Assembly (NCBI RefSeq): GCF_002979535.1
Contig: NZ_PCPB01000004.1
Location: 1 to 64,000, forward strand
Origin: Brevundimonas sp. MYb52
Lineage (GTDB): Bacteria > Pseudomonadota > Alphaproteobacteria > Caulobacterales > Caulobacteraceae
Length of the DNA: 64,000 nucleotides
Direction: 5' to 3'
Shown here: piece after piece, positions 1 through 8,177 of the stretch
Layout: every line of letters starts with the position of its first letter
Numbering within the stretch: the first letter of the stretch is position 1
The notes under the pieces: generated by a model
The model's database searches: none
Seen by the model: the letters and a program-made list of their open reading frames with translations, nothing else
What the model was told of the DNA's origin: nothing
Translations under genes and position numbers: made by a program

Positions 1-88
1 AGACCATTGATCATGGCGTTTCATTTTCTGCTCCCTCCCCCCTCGAGGGGGAAGGGAGCAGAAAATGAAACGCCATGATCAATGGTCT
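1..88. repeat. Near-perfect 88-bp palindrome over a gene start
   Basis: The first 44 bases are the reverse complement of the next 44 with only one mismatched pair (near positions 37 and 52), centred on CTCGAG. The GC-rich core resembles an ordinary intergenic hairpin. The outer arms, however, mirror the ribosome-binding region and first codons of the DUF1294 gene that starts at 75. The left arm may extend beyond the window edge. It could be a natural inverted duplication or a fold-back artefact at a contig end. Confidence 0.9.
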
Positions 89-365
89 CCTCCCAGCCCT
101 CCTCCTCTGCCTCGCCAACCTCCTCGCCTTCAGCCTGTTCGCCAACGACAAGGCGCGGGCGCGGGCGGGCGGACGCCGCATCCCCGAGCGCACCCTCTTG
201 CTCGCCGCCCTGTTCGGCGGCCTCGGCGCGGTGCTGGGGCAGCGGCTGCTGCGTCACAAGACCCGCAAACAGCCCTTCGCCGCCTGGCTGAGCCTGATCG
301 TCGGCCTCCACGTTCTGGCGCTGCTGGCCGCCGCCCTCCTCATTGCGCCCGCCCTCATCGCCTGA
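75..365 (+). CDS. DUF1294 family small membrane protein
   Basis: This 96-residue protein has a hydrophobic N-terminus (about residues 3-23), then the DUF1294 signature: NDKARA near 24-29, RIPERTLL near 36-43, a Gly-rich helix and RHKTRKQPF near 60-68. A hydrophobic C-terminal helix follows. Length and motif order fit this two-to-three-helix inner-membrane family, whose function is unknown. The start codon lies inside the right arm of the palindrome at 1-88, so its upstream sequence is unusual. The call to the family is firm; the role is not known. Confidence 0.85.
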   Translation: MINGLLPALLLCLANLLAFSLFANDKARARAGGRRIPERTLLLAALFGGLGAVLGQRLLRHKTRKQPFAAWLSLIVGLHVLALLAAALLIAPALIA

Positions 366-427
366 GATTTTCGGCGGTTGCCGCCCCGGCCAGACGGGCT
401 AAGGTCGCGTCAGGGACAAGGGGAAGA

Positions 428-1747
428 ATGATGAAAAACTTGACGATCACAGCCGTTCTGGCGGCGGTTCTGGCGGCAGGCGCCGCGCCGGTCATGGCGC
501 AAGACGCCGGGCTGAAGGCGGCGGTCAAGGCGGACTATGACGCCAACCTGGGCGCCCTGTTCGACCACTTCCACCGCAACCCGGAACTGTCGGGCATGGA
601 GGTCCAGACCGCCGCCCGCATGGCGCAGGAGTTGCGCGCCCTGGGCTATGAGGTCACCACCGGCGTCGGCGGCACCGGCGTGGTCGCGGTGCTGAAGAAC
701 GGCGCAGGCCCTACCGTCATGATCCGCGCCGACATGGACGGCCTGCCGCTGCTGGAGAACTCGGGCCTGGCCAACGCCTCGACCGCGCGCCAGGTCGACA
801 GCGACGGAACCGAGAAGCCCGTCATGCACGCCTGCGGCCACGATGTGCACATCACCGCCCTGGTCGGCACCGCCCGTCAGATGGCGGCGAGGAAGGCCAA
901 CTGGTCCGGCACCCTGGTCCTGATCGCCCAGCCGGCGGAGGAGCGCATCTTCGGCGCCCGCGCCATGATCAACGACGGCCTCTATACCCGCTTCCCCAAG
1001 CCGGACTACGCCCTGGCCTTCCACGTCTCGGCCGACACCCCCACGGGCAAGATCGAGGCGCCGCTAGGCATCACCTCATCCAGTTCGGACAGCGTGGACA
1101 TCACCGTCCACGGGGTCGGCACCCACGGGGCCTCGCCGCATCTGGGCGTTGATCCCGTGCTGGTGGCGTCGCAGATCGTCGTGTCGCTGCAGTCGCTGCG
1201 CAGCCGCGAGACCAATCCCCTGGACGGGGCCGTGGTCACGGTCGGCGCCATCCACGGCGGCATCAAGCACAACATCATCTCCGACCGCGTGGACATGCAA
1301 CTGACCGTGCGCGCCGACAGTCCCGAGGTCCGCACCCAGCTTCTGGACGGCATCGACCGTATCGCCAAGAACACAGCCCTGGCGCTCGGCGTGCCCGAAG
1401 ACAAGCTGCCGACTGTGACCCGTTCGGCGCTGGAGAACACCCCGCCGACCATCAATGACGCCGCCGCCGCCGCCCGCGTCCGCGCCGCCTTCGTCGCCGG
1501 CCTGGGCGAAGACGTGCTGATCGACAAGCCGCGCGGCGGCATGGGCGCCGAGGACTTCGCCTATTTCGTCACCCCCGAGAGCGGGGTGAAAGGCGTCTAT
1601 TTCAGCGTCGGCGGCACCCCCGCCGATCAGGTGGACGGCGCCCCCGGCCACCACTCGCCCCTGTTCCGCATCACGCCCGAACCGGCCGTGACGCTCGGCG
1701 TCGAGGGCTCTGTCCTGGCCGCCGAGGCCCTGATGCCGAAAGCCTGA
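428..1747 (+). CDS. Exported M20-family amidohydrolase (hippurate hydrolase / aminoacylase type)
   Basis: A metal-dependent M20D peptidase/amidohydrolase that probably removes N-acyl groups from amino acids or cleaves small amides in the periplasm. The start at 428 (or 431, tandem ATG) gives a typical signal peptide ending in APVMAQDA; the frame is open further upstream, but that part has no signal-like or family sequence. Visible motifs are RADMDGLPLLE, the metal site HACGHDVH, QPAEE with the catalytic Glu, the dimerisation-domain stretch GTHGASPHLGVDP and the late GAEDFAYF. The 439-residue length is normal. The exact substrate cannot be read from sequence. Confidence 0.88.
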   Translation: MMKNLTITAVLAAVLAAGAAPVMAQDAGLKAAVKADYDANLGALFDHFHRNPELSGMEVQTAARMAQELRALGYEVTTGVGGTGVVAVLKNGAGPTVMIRADMDGLPLLENSGLANASTARQVDSDGTEKPVMHACGHDVHITALVGTARQMAARKANWSGTLVLIAQPAEERIFGARAMINDGLYTRFPKPDYALAFHVSADTPTGKIEAPLGITSSSSDSVDITVHGVGTHGASPHLGVDPVLVASQIVVSLQSLRSRETNPLDGAVVTVGAIHGGIKHNIISDRVDMQLTVRADSPEVRTQLLDGIDRIAKNTALALGVPEDKLPTVTRSALENTPPTINDAAAAARVRAAFVAGLGEDVLIDKPRGGMGAEDFAYFVTPESGVKGVYFSVGGTPADQVDGAPGHHSPLFRITPEPAVTLGVEGSVLAAEALMPKA

Positions 1748-1758
1748 CCCTGAACCCT

Positions 1759-1792
1759 CGGGCGGCTGATCCGTTCAGTCTGCAGCCGCCCG
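1759..1792. terminator. Stem-loop after the amidohydrolase gene
   Basis: Ten-base arms CGGGCGGCTG (1759-1768) and CAGCCGCCCG (1783-1792) flank a 14-base loop, 11 bases after the amidohydrolase stop. There is no T-tract, so it may be a transcript-stabilising hairpin or a Rho-dependent end rather than a true intrinsic terminator. Confidence 0.4.
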
Positions 1793-1811
1793 ACCTTCAC
1801 GGAGTTTCCCC

Positions 1812-2042
1812 ATGCGCCTGCCTCGCCTCGCCACCCTTCTGGGCGGTCTGTTGCTGTCGCGGCGCGGGCGTGGCTTCGCCGGTCGCCATGCCGGCAAGCT
1901 GGCGCTCGCCGCCCTGGCCTTCGAACTGTGGCAAAAGCATCAGGCCAGCCGCCCTGGCGCCGCGTCTCAGTCGCCATCCGGCGCCGAGCCCAACGCCCGG
2001 CGCCATGCCCGCAACCGCTGGAGCGGCCGTCAGCGCCGTTGA
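1812..2042 (+). CDS. Small basic hypothetical protein
   Basis: This 76-residue protein was not recognised. It is rich in Arg and Ala, with a mildly hydrophobic N-terminal half (LATLLGGLLLS, KLALAALAFELW) and a very basic tail (RRHARNRWSGRQRR). A GGAG ribosome-binding site lies about 7 bases before the ATG. It sits between the amidohydrolase hairpin and a GST gene on the same strand. Codon use looks like its neighbours, so it is probably real, but no function is proposed. Confidence 0.55.
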   Translation: MRLPRLATLLGGLLLSRRGRGFAGRHAGKLALAALAFELWQKHQASRPGAASQSPSGAEPNARRHARNRWSGRQRR

Positions 2043-2110
2043 TACGGCGCCCTCTGGACTGACCTGGGGTCAAGCGCCCAAGCTGAGCCATCCTCAGACG
2101 GAGCGCGCCC

Positions 2111-2779
2111 ATGATCGTCGTCCACCACCTGAACAACTCCCGCTCGCAGCGCGTGCTCTGGCTGCTCGAGGAACTAGGCCTGCCCTACGAGATCAAGCGC
2201 TACCAGCGCGACCTGGCCACCATGCTGGCCCCGCCCGAGTTGAAGGCGGTGCATCCCCTGGGCAAGTCGCCGGTGCTGGATGACGGCGACATCCGCGTGG
2301 CCGAGACCGGAGCCATCATGGAATACCTGCTGGACGCCTATGACCCCGAGGGCCGGCTGCGTCCGCCGCGCGGCACGGCGGAGGGGCGGCGCTTCACCTA
2401 CTGGCTGCACTACGCCGAGGGCTCAGCCATGCCGCCCCTGCTGCTGAAGCTGGTCTTCGCCCAACTGCCCAAACGCGCCCCAGGCCTGCTGCGCCCCCTC
2501 GTCAACGGCATCGCCGCCAAGGCCCAGGCCGGCTTCATCAACCCTCAGCTCAAGGCCCATGCGGACTGGCAGGAGGCCGAGCTGGCCGCCACCGGCTGGT
2601 TCGCCGGGCCGTGGTTCAGCGCCGCCGACATCATGATGAGCTTCCCGCTGGAGGCCGCCGCCAGCCGCGCCATCGACCTGGCCGCCTACCCCAACATCGC
2701 TCGCTTCCTGCAGACCATCCATGCCCGTCCGGCGTGGAATCGCGCCTTGGAGCGAGGCGGGGAATACGCCTACGCCTGA
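2111..2779 (+). CDS. Glutathione S-transferase family protein
   Basis: This 222-residue cytosolic GST has the thioredoxin-like N-terminal domain (about 1-80), with NNSRSQRVLWLLEELGLPYE supplying the Ser/Arg glutathione region, the cis-Pro motif GKSPVL and ETGAIMEYL for gamma-Glu binding. The all-helical C-terminal domain carries WFSAADIMMSFPL, the conserved N-capping box region. It probably conjugates or reduces electrophiles with glutathione. The substrate is unknown. A second, dissimilar GST lies at 60673-61341. Confidence 0.88.
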   Translation: MIVVHHLNNSRSQRVLWLLEELGLPYEIKRYQRDLATMLAPPELKAVHPLGKSPVLDDGDIRVAETGAIMEYLLDAYDPEGRLRPPRGTAEGRRFTYWLHYAEGSAMPPLLLKLVFAQLPKRAPGLLRPLVNGIAAKAQAGFINPQLKAHADWQEAELAATGWFAGPWFSAADIMMSFPLEAAASRAIDLAAYPNIARFLQTIHARPAWNRALERGGEYAYA

Positions 2780-2847
2780 GGTCCGCGTTCGTCGATCACG
2801 GCTTCGGGAGGTCGCAACCCCGACAGGGCGCCGACGTTAACGACCCC

Positions 2848-3027
2848 ATGCGCCTGTCCATTATTCAAGTGATCGCGGCCCTGGTCGCCGCCGTCTGCGT
2901 CGTCATCGCCTTCATCGCCGCCGGGGTGGGACTGATCTCCACCATCTTCATGCTGCTGGCCCTGGCGGCCCTGGGCTTCATCGCCTGGACCGCGATCCGC
3001 CGCGCCGTGGGTCAGCCCCGGCCCTGA
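2848..3027 (+). CDS. Small two-helix membrane protein
   Basis: A 59-residue protein that is almost entirely two transmembrane helices (about residues 3-25 and 27-50) followed by a short basic tail ending RRAVGQPRP. The longer open frame upstream lacks coding character, so the ATG at 2848 was chosen. It lies between the GST gene and the greA promoter, and no partner is evident. The function is not recognised. Confidence 0.6.
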   Translation: MRLSIIQVIAALVAAVCVVIAFIAAGVGLISTIFMLLALAALGFIAWTAIRRAVGQPRP

Positions 3028-3048
3028 TCCGTCACGCCGATCATGCTC

Positions 3049-3077
3049 TTGAGTTTGGCTGAAGGGCGCCCTAGACT
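3049..3077 (+). promoter_or_regulatory. Probable sigma-70 promoter for greA
   Basis: TTGAGT (3049-3054) and TAGACT (3072-3077) are separated by exactly 17 bases. The -10 region CCTAGACT also resembles the Caulobacter housekeeping -10 (GCTANAWC). Transcription would start near 3084 and give an untranslated leader of about 85 bases before greA. Confidence 0.5.
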
Positions 3078-3085
3078 CTTGGCCC

Positions 3086-3108
3086 CGATCACGTGCGCCC
3101 CGTGATCG
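3086..3108. other. Inverted repeat at the start of the greA leader
   Basis: Perfect 8-base arms CGATCACG (3086-3093) and CGTGATCG (3101-3108) flank a 7-base spacer. It lies immediately after the predicted greA promoter, so it could be a repressor site or a 5' hairpin in the leader RNA. Confidence 0.45.
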
Positions 3109-3168
3109 TGTCTGTGCTGATTTACGTCTCTCATTAGTCTCCGGGCGAAGCAAGAAACTCACGACACA

Positions 3169-3642
3169 ATGGAAAAAGTGCCGATGACGGCCGAGGGCTA
3201 CCGTGTCCTCGACGAACAGTTGAAGCAATTGAAGCAGGTCGAACGGCCGAGCGTCATCGCGGCCATCTCCGAGGCCCGCGAACACGGCGACCTGTCTGAA
3301 AACGCGGAATATCACGCCGCCAAGGAACGTCAGGGCTGGATCGAAGGCTCGATCGCCGACATCGAGGACAAGCTGTCGCGCGCCCAGGTGATCGACGTGT
3401 CCAAGCTCTCGGGCAATCAGGTCAAGTTCGGCGCCACCGTCACCTATGTGGACGAGGACACCGAGGAAGAAGGCGTCTATCAGATCGTCGGCGAACACGA
3501 AGCCGATGTGAAGCTGGGCAAGATCTCTATCGCCTCGCCCATCGCCCGCGCCCTGATTTCCAAGGAAATCGGCGACGTGGTCGAGGTCAACACGCCCGGC
3601 GGTGTGAAGGCCTATGAAATCCTCAAGGTCGAGTGGAAATAA
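3169..3642 (+). CDS. greA: Transcription elongation factor GreA
   Basis: GreA rescues backtracked RNA polymerase by stimulating cleavage of the transcript. The 157-residue length is standard. The N-terminal coiled-coil contains the family stretch [18 protein letters not shown] near 45-62, with the acidic tip residues. The C-terminal FKBP-like domain has [18 protein letters not shown] and the closing ...[12 protein letters not shown]. It has a predicted promoter and a leader hairpin upstream. Its stop overlaps the GTG start of the ELM1-like gene, so the two are probably co-transcribed. Confidence 0.96.
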   Translation: MEKVPMTAEGYRVLDEQLKQLKQVERPSVIAAISEAREHGDLSENAEYHAAKERQGWIEGSIADIEDKLSRAQVIDVSKLSGNQVKFGATVTYVDEDTEEEGVYQIVGEHEADVKLGKISIASPIARALISKEIGDVVEVNTPGGVKAYEILKVEWK

Positions 3643-4661
3643 GCTCTCCTCTCACTGAGCAGGCCACAGGGGCGCGCGGTTCTGCCGCGCGCCCTCTGTC
3701 TGTCTGGGTGGTGTCCGATGGTCGCGCCGGCATCCAGAACCAGGCCCTGGGCCTGGCCGAGGCGGTCGCCCGCCAGACCCCCGCCGACATCGCCATCAAG
3801 CACGTTCACTGGCGCTCCCTGTTCGACCGCTGGCCTTCCGGGTTGAAGACCCCCGCCATGCTGGCGCCGGGGTCGCTTGACCCGCGCACCGTGACCGACT
3901 GGCCCGACCTGTGGATCGCCACGGGGCGCGCCAGCCTGCCCCTGTCCGCCCGCGTGCGCGACTGGAGCGGCGGCCAGACCTTCACGGTCCAGACCCAGGA
4001 CCCGCGCTGGAAGAACGGCGCCTATGACCTGATCGTCGCCCCGGCCCACGACGGCCTGTCGGGCGACAACGTCTTCGAGATCATCGGCAGCCCGCACCGC
4101 ATCACGCCGCAAAAGCTGGCCGAGGCCGCGCCGACCTTTGCCGACCGCATCGCGCCTCTGCCGCATCCGCGCGTGGCGGTGATGATCGGCGGCAAGTCCA
4201 AGGCCTTTGACCTGACCGAGGCCCATGCGGCGGTTCTGGCCGAGCGCATCAAGGCGGCGGTTCAGGCGGCTGATGGCTCCCTGCTGCTGACCTTCTCGCG
4301 CCGTACGCCCGAGGCGGCCAAGGCGGTGATGACCGAGCGTCTGTCGGCCCTGCCCGGCTGGATCTGGGACGGGACCGGCGACAATCCCCTGTTCGCCATG
4401 CTGGACGCCGCCGACCATATCCTTGTCACCGAGGACAGCGCCAATATGGCGACGGAGGCCGCCGCGACCGGCAAGCCCGTCCATATCCTACCCATGATCC
4501 CGCTGAAGCCCGCCGGCAAGTTCGCCCGCCTGCACGCCGACCTGGCCGCCCAGGGCGCCGCCCGCCCCTTCGACGGGACGCTGGAAGGCTGGACCTACGC
4601 CCCGCTCAACGAAACCGAGCGCGCGGCGCGGGCTGTGCTGGAGGCAATGGCTGCGCGCTAG
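3633..4661 (+). CDS. ELM1/GtrOC1-like nucleoside-diphosphate-sugar epimerase family protein (mito_fiss_Elm1, DUF1022)
   Basis: The family is shared with plant mitochondrial fission factor ELM1 but in alphaproteobacteria has a glycosyltransferase-B-like fold of unknown role. The core begins at [21 protein letters not shown] and has [13 protein letters not shown] and late [19 protein letters not shown], which looks like a nucleotide-sugar site. No ATG precedes the core. The GTG at 3633, overlapping the greA stop by 10 bases, is the best start, though translation could begin a little later. Its TAG stop shares bases with the stop of the convergent gene at 4658. Confidence 0.8.
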   Translation: MEISSPLTEQATGARGSAARPLSVWVVSDGRAGIQNQALGLAEAVARQTPADIAIKHVHWRSLFDRWPSGLKTPAMLAPGSLDPRTVTDWPDLWIATGRASLPLSARVRDWSGGQTFTVQTQDPRWKNGAYDLIVAPAHDGLSGDNVFEIIGSPHRITPQKLAEAAPTFADRIAPLPHPRVAVMIGGKSKAFDLTEAHAAVLAERIKAAVQAADGSLLLTFSRRTPEAAKAVMTERLSALPGWIWDGTGDNPLFAMLDAADHILVTEDSANMATEAAATGKPVHILPMIPLKPAGKFARLHADLAAQGAARPFDGTLEGWTYAPLNETERAARAVLEAMAAR

Positions 4662-4951
4662 TCGCAGCCGCCCCCGCCATCCGACGAACAACCCGCGTCG
4701 CTGGCGGACGACGAACTGGAAGACCCGCTGTCCAGAACGCCGGTCGAATCGGACCCGCCGCCTTCGCTCTTCTTCTTGGTCTGGGCCAGCATCGCCCCCA
4801 TCAGGGCCACGCCCAGGCCCGAGCCGATGGCCACGCCCAGCGACAGCCCCAGGGCCAGGTTGTCGGTCGCCACGCCGACGCCCGTGCCGATGGCGATCCC
4901 CGCCCCTATGCCGATGGGCAGGAAGGCCGCCGCCTTGTTCGCCGGTGTCAT
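4658..4951 (-). CDS. Small glycine-rich membrane protein with Ser-rich, Cys-containing tail
   Basis: This 97-residue protein has two Gly-rich hydrophobic segments (about 9-30 and 33-55, GIGAGIAIGTGVGVATD and LGVAIGSGLGVALMGA, glycine-zipper-like). A KKK stop-transfer and a low-complexity tail follow, ending [10 protein letters not shown]. The tail cysteines could bind metal or form disulfides. A GGGAGGAAACG ribosome-binding site precedes the start. Its stop codon and that of the convergent ELM1-like gene interlock within four bases (4658-4661). Function unknown. Confidence 0.65.
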   Translation of the reverse strand: MTPANKAAAFLPIGIGAGIAIGTGVGVATDNLALGLSLGVAIGSGLGVALMGAMLAQTKKKSEGGGSDSTGVLDSGSSSSSSASDAGCSSDGGGGCD

Positions 4952-4980
4952 CTCGTTTCCTCCCCTGATCGAGGCCCGAC

Positions 4981-6486
4981 CTAGCTGAGCGCCAGGCGGG
5001 CCAGGTTCTGATCGCCGCGCTGACAGGCTGGTCCGGCTTCGTCTCGGACCGAGATCCCGGCCGCCGCCATTTCGGCGCGGAAGGACTGGCCGGCGTCCGG
5101 CTGGGCCTCACGATCGTCGGTCGCCGGGGCGCCCGGCGCCGGACGGCACAGGCTTAAGGCCGGACTGGCGCGCCACCGGGCCAGGGCCCAGACAGTGCGA
5201 GCGCGGGCCTCGGCGTCGCCCAGATCGACCGACTTCGGTTCCTGGACCGGCGGCGTGACCCAGACATCCACCCCGTCGAAGCGTCCGCGCAGGGCCGCCT
5301 CCAGGGCATAGGCGCTGTCCAGGTCCAGCCCGGCGTCGGGCCGCAGCAGGACGATGGCGCGGCGCCCCTCGGCGTCGGTCATCACGGCGTCCGTGGCGAA
5401 GGGCACAGCGTCCGCCAGCCGGTTGCGCAGCGCCGCCGCCGGATCGGGCGCGGCGGTCTGGCTGGTCTGCACGGCGCGGGCCGCCGCCTGAGGGTCGGCC
5501 ACGACGATCTGATCCAGGGTAGCGGCGACGGGGACGTGCAGGGCCGCCGTCAGACGCTCCTGCAGACGGGTCTGGGCGTCGGCCACCAGCTTGCGCGTGC
5601 TGACCAGGGCCGAGACCGTCACCCCCTTGCCCTCGCTGCGGGCGTCCAGCAGGGTGATGCGGGATTCACCGCCGGCGAAGATGTCCTCGACCGCCAGCCG
5701 GGTCTCGGCCGTGGCCCGGCTCTCCAGGGCGATGCTGCGCAGCGACAGCACCAGGGGCACCGCCAACAGAACAAAGACCACCATGACCGCCACGCCGCGC
5801 CACGGCTTGGGCCGCTCCAGCAGGCGGGGCCGGAAGCCATAGAAGCCCGCCGTCACCGTCGCCGCCAGGGCGATGGCCACCAGGTTGGTCATGAACAGGA
5901 AGAAGGCGCCGGCCGCAATCGACAGGTCGCCTGTCCCCAGGCCGAAGCCTACCGTGGCGACCGGCGGCATCAGGGCGGTGGCGATGGCCACGCCGATGAT
6001 GGTCTCGCCTCTCTGACGGATCACCGCATAGGCGCCCGCCACCCCGGAAAAGACCGCGATCAGCAGGTCGAAGAAGTTGGGCCGCGTGCGAGCCAGAATC
6101 TCGGCCGTCGGCTCCTTCAGCGGCGACAGCAGGGTCAGCAGGATCGCCACGAACAGGGCCAGCCCCACCCCGACGCCCAGGGCCGTCAGCGACTGCTTCA
6201 GCTCGTTCCAGTCCAGCAGGGCCAGGGAGAAGCCCAGGGCCACGATCGGCCCCATCATCGGCGACACCAGCATGGCCCCGATGACCACCGCCGGCGAGGA
6301 CAGCATCAGGCCCAGGGCGGCGATGGCGGCCGAAATGACCGTCATCATCAGATAGCGCCCGCACAACCCGCCGTTCTCATAGACCGCCTGGGCGGCCTCG
6401 GCGTGATCGACCCCGCGCCGGGCGCTGACCAGCAGGCGGCGCAGCAGGTTTCGGGTCTCTTGGGCGGCGGGATTTTCAGCAGTCAT
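4981..6486 (-). CDS. DUF389 (TIGR00341-like) integral membrane protein
   Basis: This 501-residue protein has the DUF389 membrane core. After a short cytosolic N-terminus come about five to six helices, with the family motif SSPAVVIGAMLVSPMMGPI near residues 63-81 and TIIGVAIATALMPPVATVGF near 155-175. The C-terminal 250 residues are soluble and probably periplasmic or cytosolic, unlike shorter family members. DUF389 proteins are suspected transporters or channels, but the substrate is unproven. It is divergent from trxB, with an intergenic gap of about 80 bases. Confidence 0.82.
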   Translation of the reverse strand: MTAENPAAQETRNLLRRLLVSARRGVDHAEAAQAVYENGGLCGRYLMMTVISAAIAALGLMLSSPAVVIGAMLVSPMMGPIVALGFSLALLDWNELKQSLTALGVGVGLALFVAILLTLLSPLKEPTAEILARTRPNFFDLLIAVFSGVAGAYAVIRQRGETIIGVAIATALMPPVATVGFGLGTGDLSIAAGAFFLFMTNLVAIALAATVTAGFYGFRPRLLERPKPWRGVAVMVVFVLLAVPLVLSLRSIALESRATAETRLAVEDIFAGGESRITLLDARSEGKGVTVSALVSTRKLVADAQTRLQERLTAALHVPVAATLDQIVVADPQAAARAVQTSQTAAPDPAAALRNRLADAVPFATDAVMTDAEGRRAIVLLRPDAGLDLDSAYALEAALRGRFDGVDVWVTPPVQEPKSVDLGDAEARARTVWALARWRASPALSLCRPAPGAPATDDREAQPDAGQSFRAEMAAAGISVRDEAGPACQRGDQNLARLALS

Positions 6487-6566
6487 GACGCCTTCCTTAT
6501 CGCCGCACGCAGCCTTACGGAACGACGGGCGTCGCGAAATCGGGAATCAGCGCCTAAATAGGCGTC

Positions 6567-7574
6567 ATGACCCAAGCTCGTACTGTCCGCCTCGCCGTCA
6601 TCGGTTCCGGTCCCGCCGGCTGGACCGCCGCCATCTATGCCGCCCGCGCCTCGCTGAACCCGGTGGTCATCGCCGGCCTGCAGCCCGGCGGCCAGCTGAC
6701 CATCACCACGGATGTCGAGAACTATCCGGGCTTTGCCGAGACCATCCAGGGCCCCTGGCTGATGGAGCAGATGCAGGCCCAGGCCCTGCACGTCGGCGCC
6801 GAGGTCATCCACGACATCGTGGTCAAGGCCGACCTGTCGCAGCGCCCCTTCCGCCTGACGCTGGACAGCGGCGCGGAACTGCTAGCCGAGACCGTAGTCA
6901 TCTCGACCGGCGCCCAGGCCAAGTGGCTGGGCCTTGAGAGCGAGGCCGACTATCAAGGCTTTGGCGTCTCCGCCTGCGCCACCTGCGACGGCTTCTTCTA
7001 TCGCGGCAAGCAGGTCGTGGTCGTCGGCGGCGGCAACACCGCCGTCGAAGAAGCCCTGTTCCTGACCAACTTCGCCGAGAAGGTCACGGTCATCCACCGC
7101 AAGAATGAGTTCCGCGCCGAGAAGATCCTGCAGGACCGCCTGTTCGCCCATCCCAAGATCGAGGTGATCTGGGACGTGGCCGTGGATGAAATCCTCGGCG
7201 TCGTCGACGGCGTGGCCCGCAATGTCACCGGCGTCCGCCTGAAGAACGTCAAGACCGGCGCCCTGTCGGAAGTCCCCGCCGACGGCGTCTTCATCGCCAT
7301 CGGCCACGCCCCGTCGTCGGAACTGTTCGCCGGTCAGCTGGAGATCAACTCCGGCGGCTATCTGCGGGTCAAGCCGGGCTCGGCCTCGACCGCCATCGAG
7401 GGCGTCTATGCCGCCGGCGACGTGACCGACGACGTCTATCGCCAGGCCGTCACCGCCGCCGGCATGGGCTGCATGGCCGCCCTGGAGGCCGCCCGCTTCC
7501 TCGCCGAAGAGGACCACAAGGCCGCCCACAACCCCATCAGCCACAAGGAAGCCGAGAAGATCGGCGCCTGGTAG
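6567..7574 (+). CDS. trxB: Thioredoxin-disulfide reductase
   Basis: TrxB is an FAD flavoprotein that passes electrons from NADPH to thioredoxin. This 335-residue copy has the FAD-binding GSGPAGWTAAIYAAR (13-27), the redox-active CATC at 137-140, the NADPH site GGGNTAVEEALFL starting near 154 and the C-terminal FAD motif GVYAAGDVTDDVYRQ. The length is slightly longer than the E. coli enzyme. It is a single-gene unit between DUF389 (divergent) and a lipoprotein gene (convergent). Confidence 0.96.
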   Translation: MTQARTVRLAVIGSGPAGWTAAIYAARASLNPVVIAGLQPGGQLTITTDVENYPGFAETIQGPWLMEQMQAQALHVGAEVIHDIVVKADLSQRPFRLTLDSGAELLAETVVISTGAQAKWLGLESEADYQGFGVSACATCDGFFYRGKQVVVVGGGNTAVEEALFLTNFAEKVTVIHRKNEFRAEKILQDRLFAHPKIEVIWDVAVDEILGVVDGVARNVTGVRLKNVKTGALSEVPADGVFIAIGHAPSSELFAGQLEINSGGYLRVKPGSASTAIEGVYAAGDVTDDVYRQAVTAAGMGCMAALEAARFLAEEDHKAAHNPISHKEAEKIGAW

Positions 7575-7586
7575 AGGCGCCCGACC

Positions 7587-8102
7587 TCAGTCGCGCGCCA
7601 CGGTGAGGCTGAACTCCCCGGCTTCATTGCGACGCGCGGTGGCGCGGGGCTGGAAGGGGGCGATGACGAAGGTCATGTCGCGATCCGCCTTGAGCGTGGC
7701 GCTCGCCCCGTCCGTTTCGCCACGATGCAGGGCCGCGCCGCTATGGTCGGCGGCGTCGCTGACGTTGACGTAGAGGTTGGAGCTGTCGGACTGGAAGGTC
7801 ACGGTCAGCGTCTGCCCGGCGGCGACCGGCACGGCATAGACCGGGGCCTTGTCGCCCACGACCGACCCGGTGACCGTCGTGGTCCCGGTGCGGTCAAACG
7901 TCAGCGGCGTCAGGGCTCCGCCTTCGCCCACGAACTGCTGGGCATTGGCTGTGTCCACCGCCGGCAGGGCCGCTGCTGCAGCCGCGACCTGGGGCGCGGC
8001 GGGCGCCTCCGTCTTTTCCGGCGCCTTCGGACTGCAGGCGGCCAGCAGAGCCAGGGCGGCCAGGCCCGCGATGGACGACGAGGCGGCGATCAGTTTCGTC
8101 AT
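7587..8102 (-). CDS. Lipoprotein with a domain resembling g-type lysozyme inhibitors
   Basis: The 171-residue product starts with a lipoprotein signal peptide and lipobox LLAAC, then an Ala/Pro linker. The C-terminal domain has GQTLTVTFQSDSSNLYVNV, and later FVIAPFQPRATARRNEAGEF and SLTV. This pattern (AGQTL ... YFNV ... RNxARRNE ... F/YxLTV) is seen in periplasmic inhibitors of g-type lysozyme and related beta-sandwich proteins. It lies 75 bases downstream of a SleB-type wall hydrolase on the same strand, which fits control of or protection from a muramidase. The domain match is by eye only. Confidence 0.55.
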   Translation of the reverse strand: MTKLIAASSSIAGLAALALLAACSPKAPEKTEAPAAPQVAAAAAALPAVDTANAQQFVGEGGALTPLTFDRTGTTTVTGSVVGDKAPVYAVPVAAGQTLTVTFQSDSSNLYVNVSDAADHSGAALHRGETDGASATLKADRDMTFVIAPFQPRATARRNEAGEFSLTVARD

Positions 8103-8177
8103 GATTGAGCTCCAGTGGTCTCATGTTGAAAGAAGACACCCGCCGGATTCTCGCCGGGGCCGCTCCCAAGGTTGATT

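Noticed and set aside
65..427. N-terminal extension of the amidohydrolase frame overlapping the DUF1294 gene
   Set aside because: It is Pro/Arg-rich nonsense in another frame of the DUF1294 gene; the ATG at 428 is followed by a proper signal peptide.
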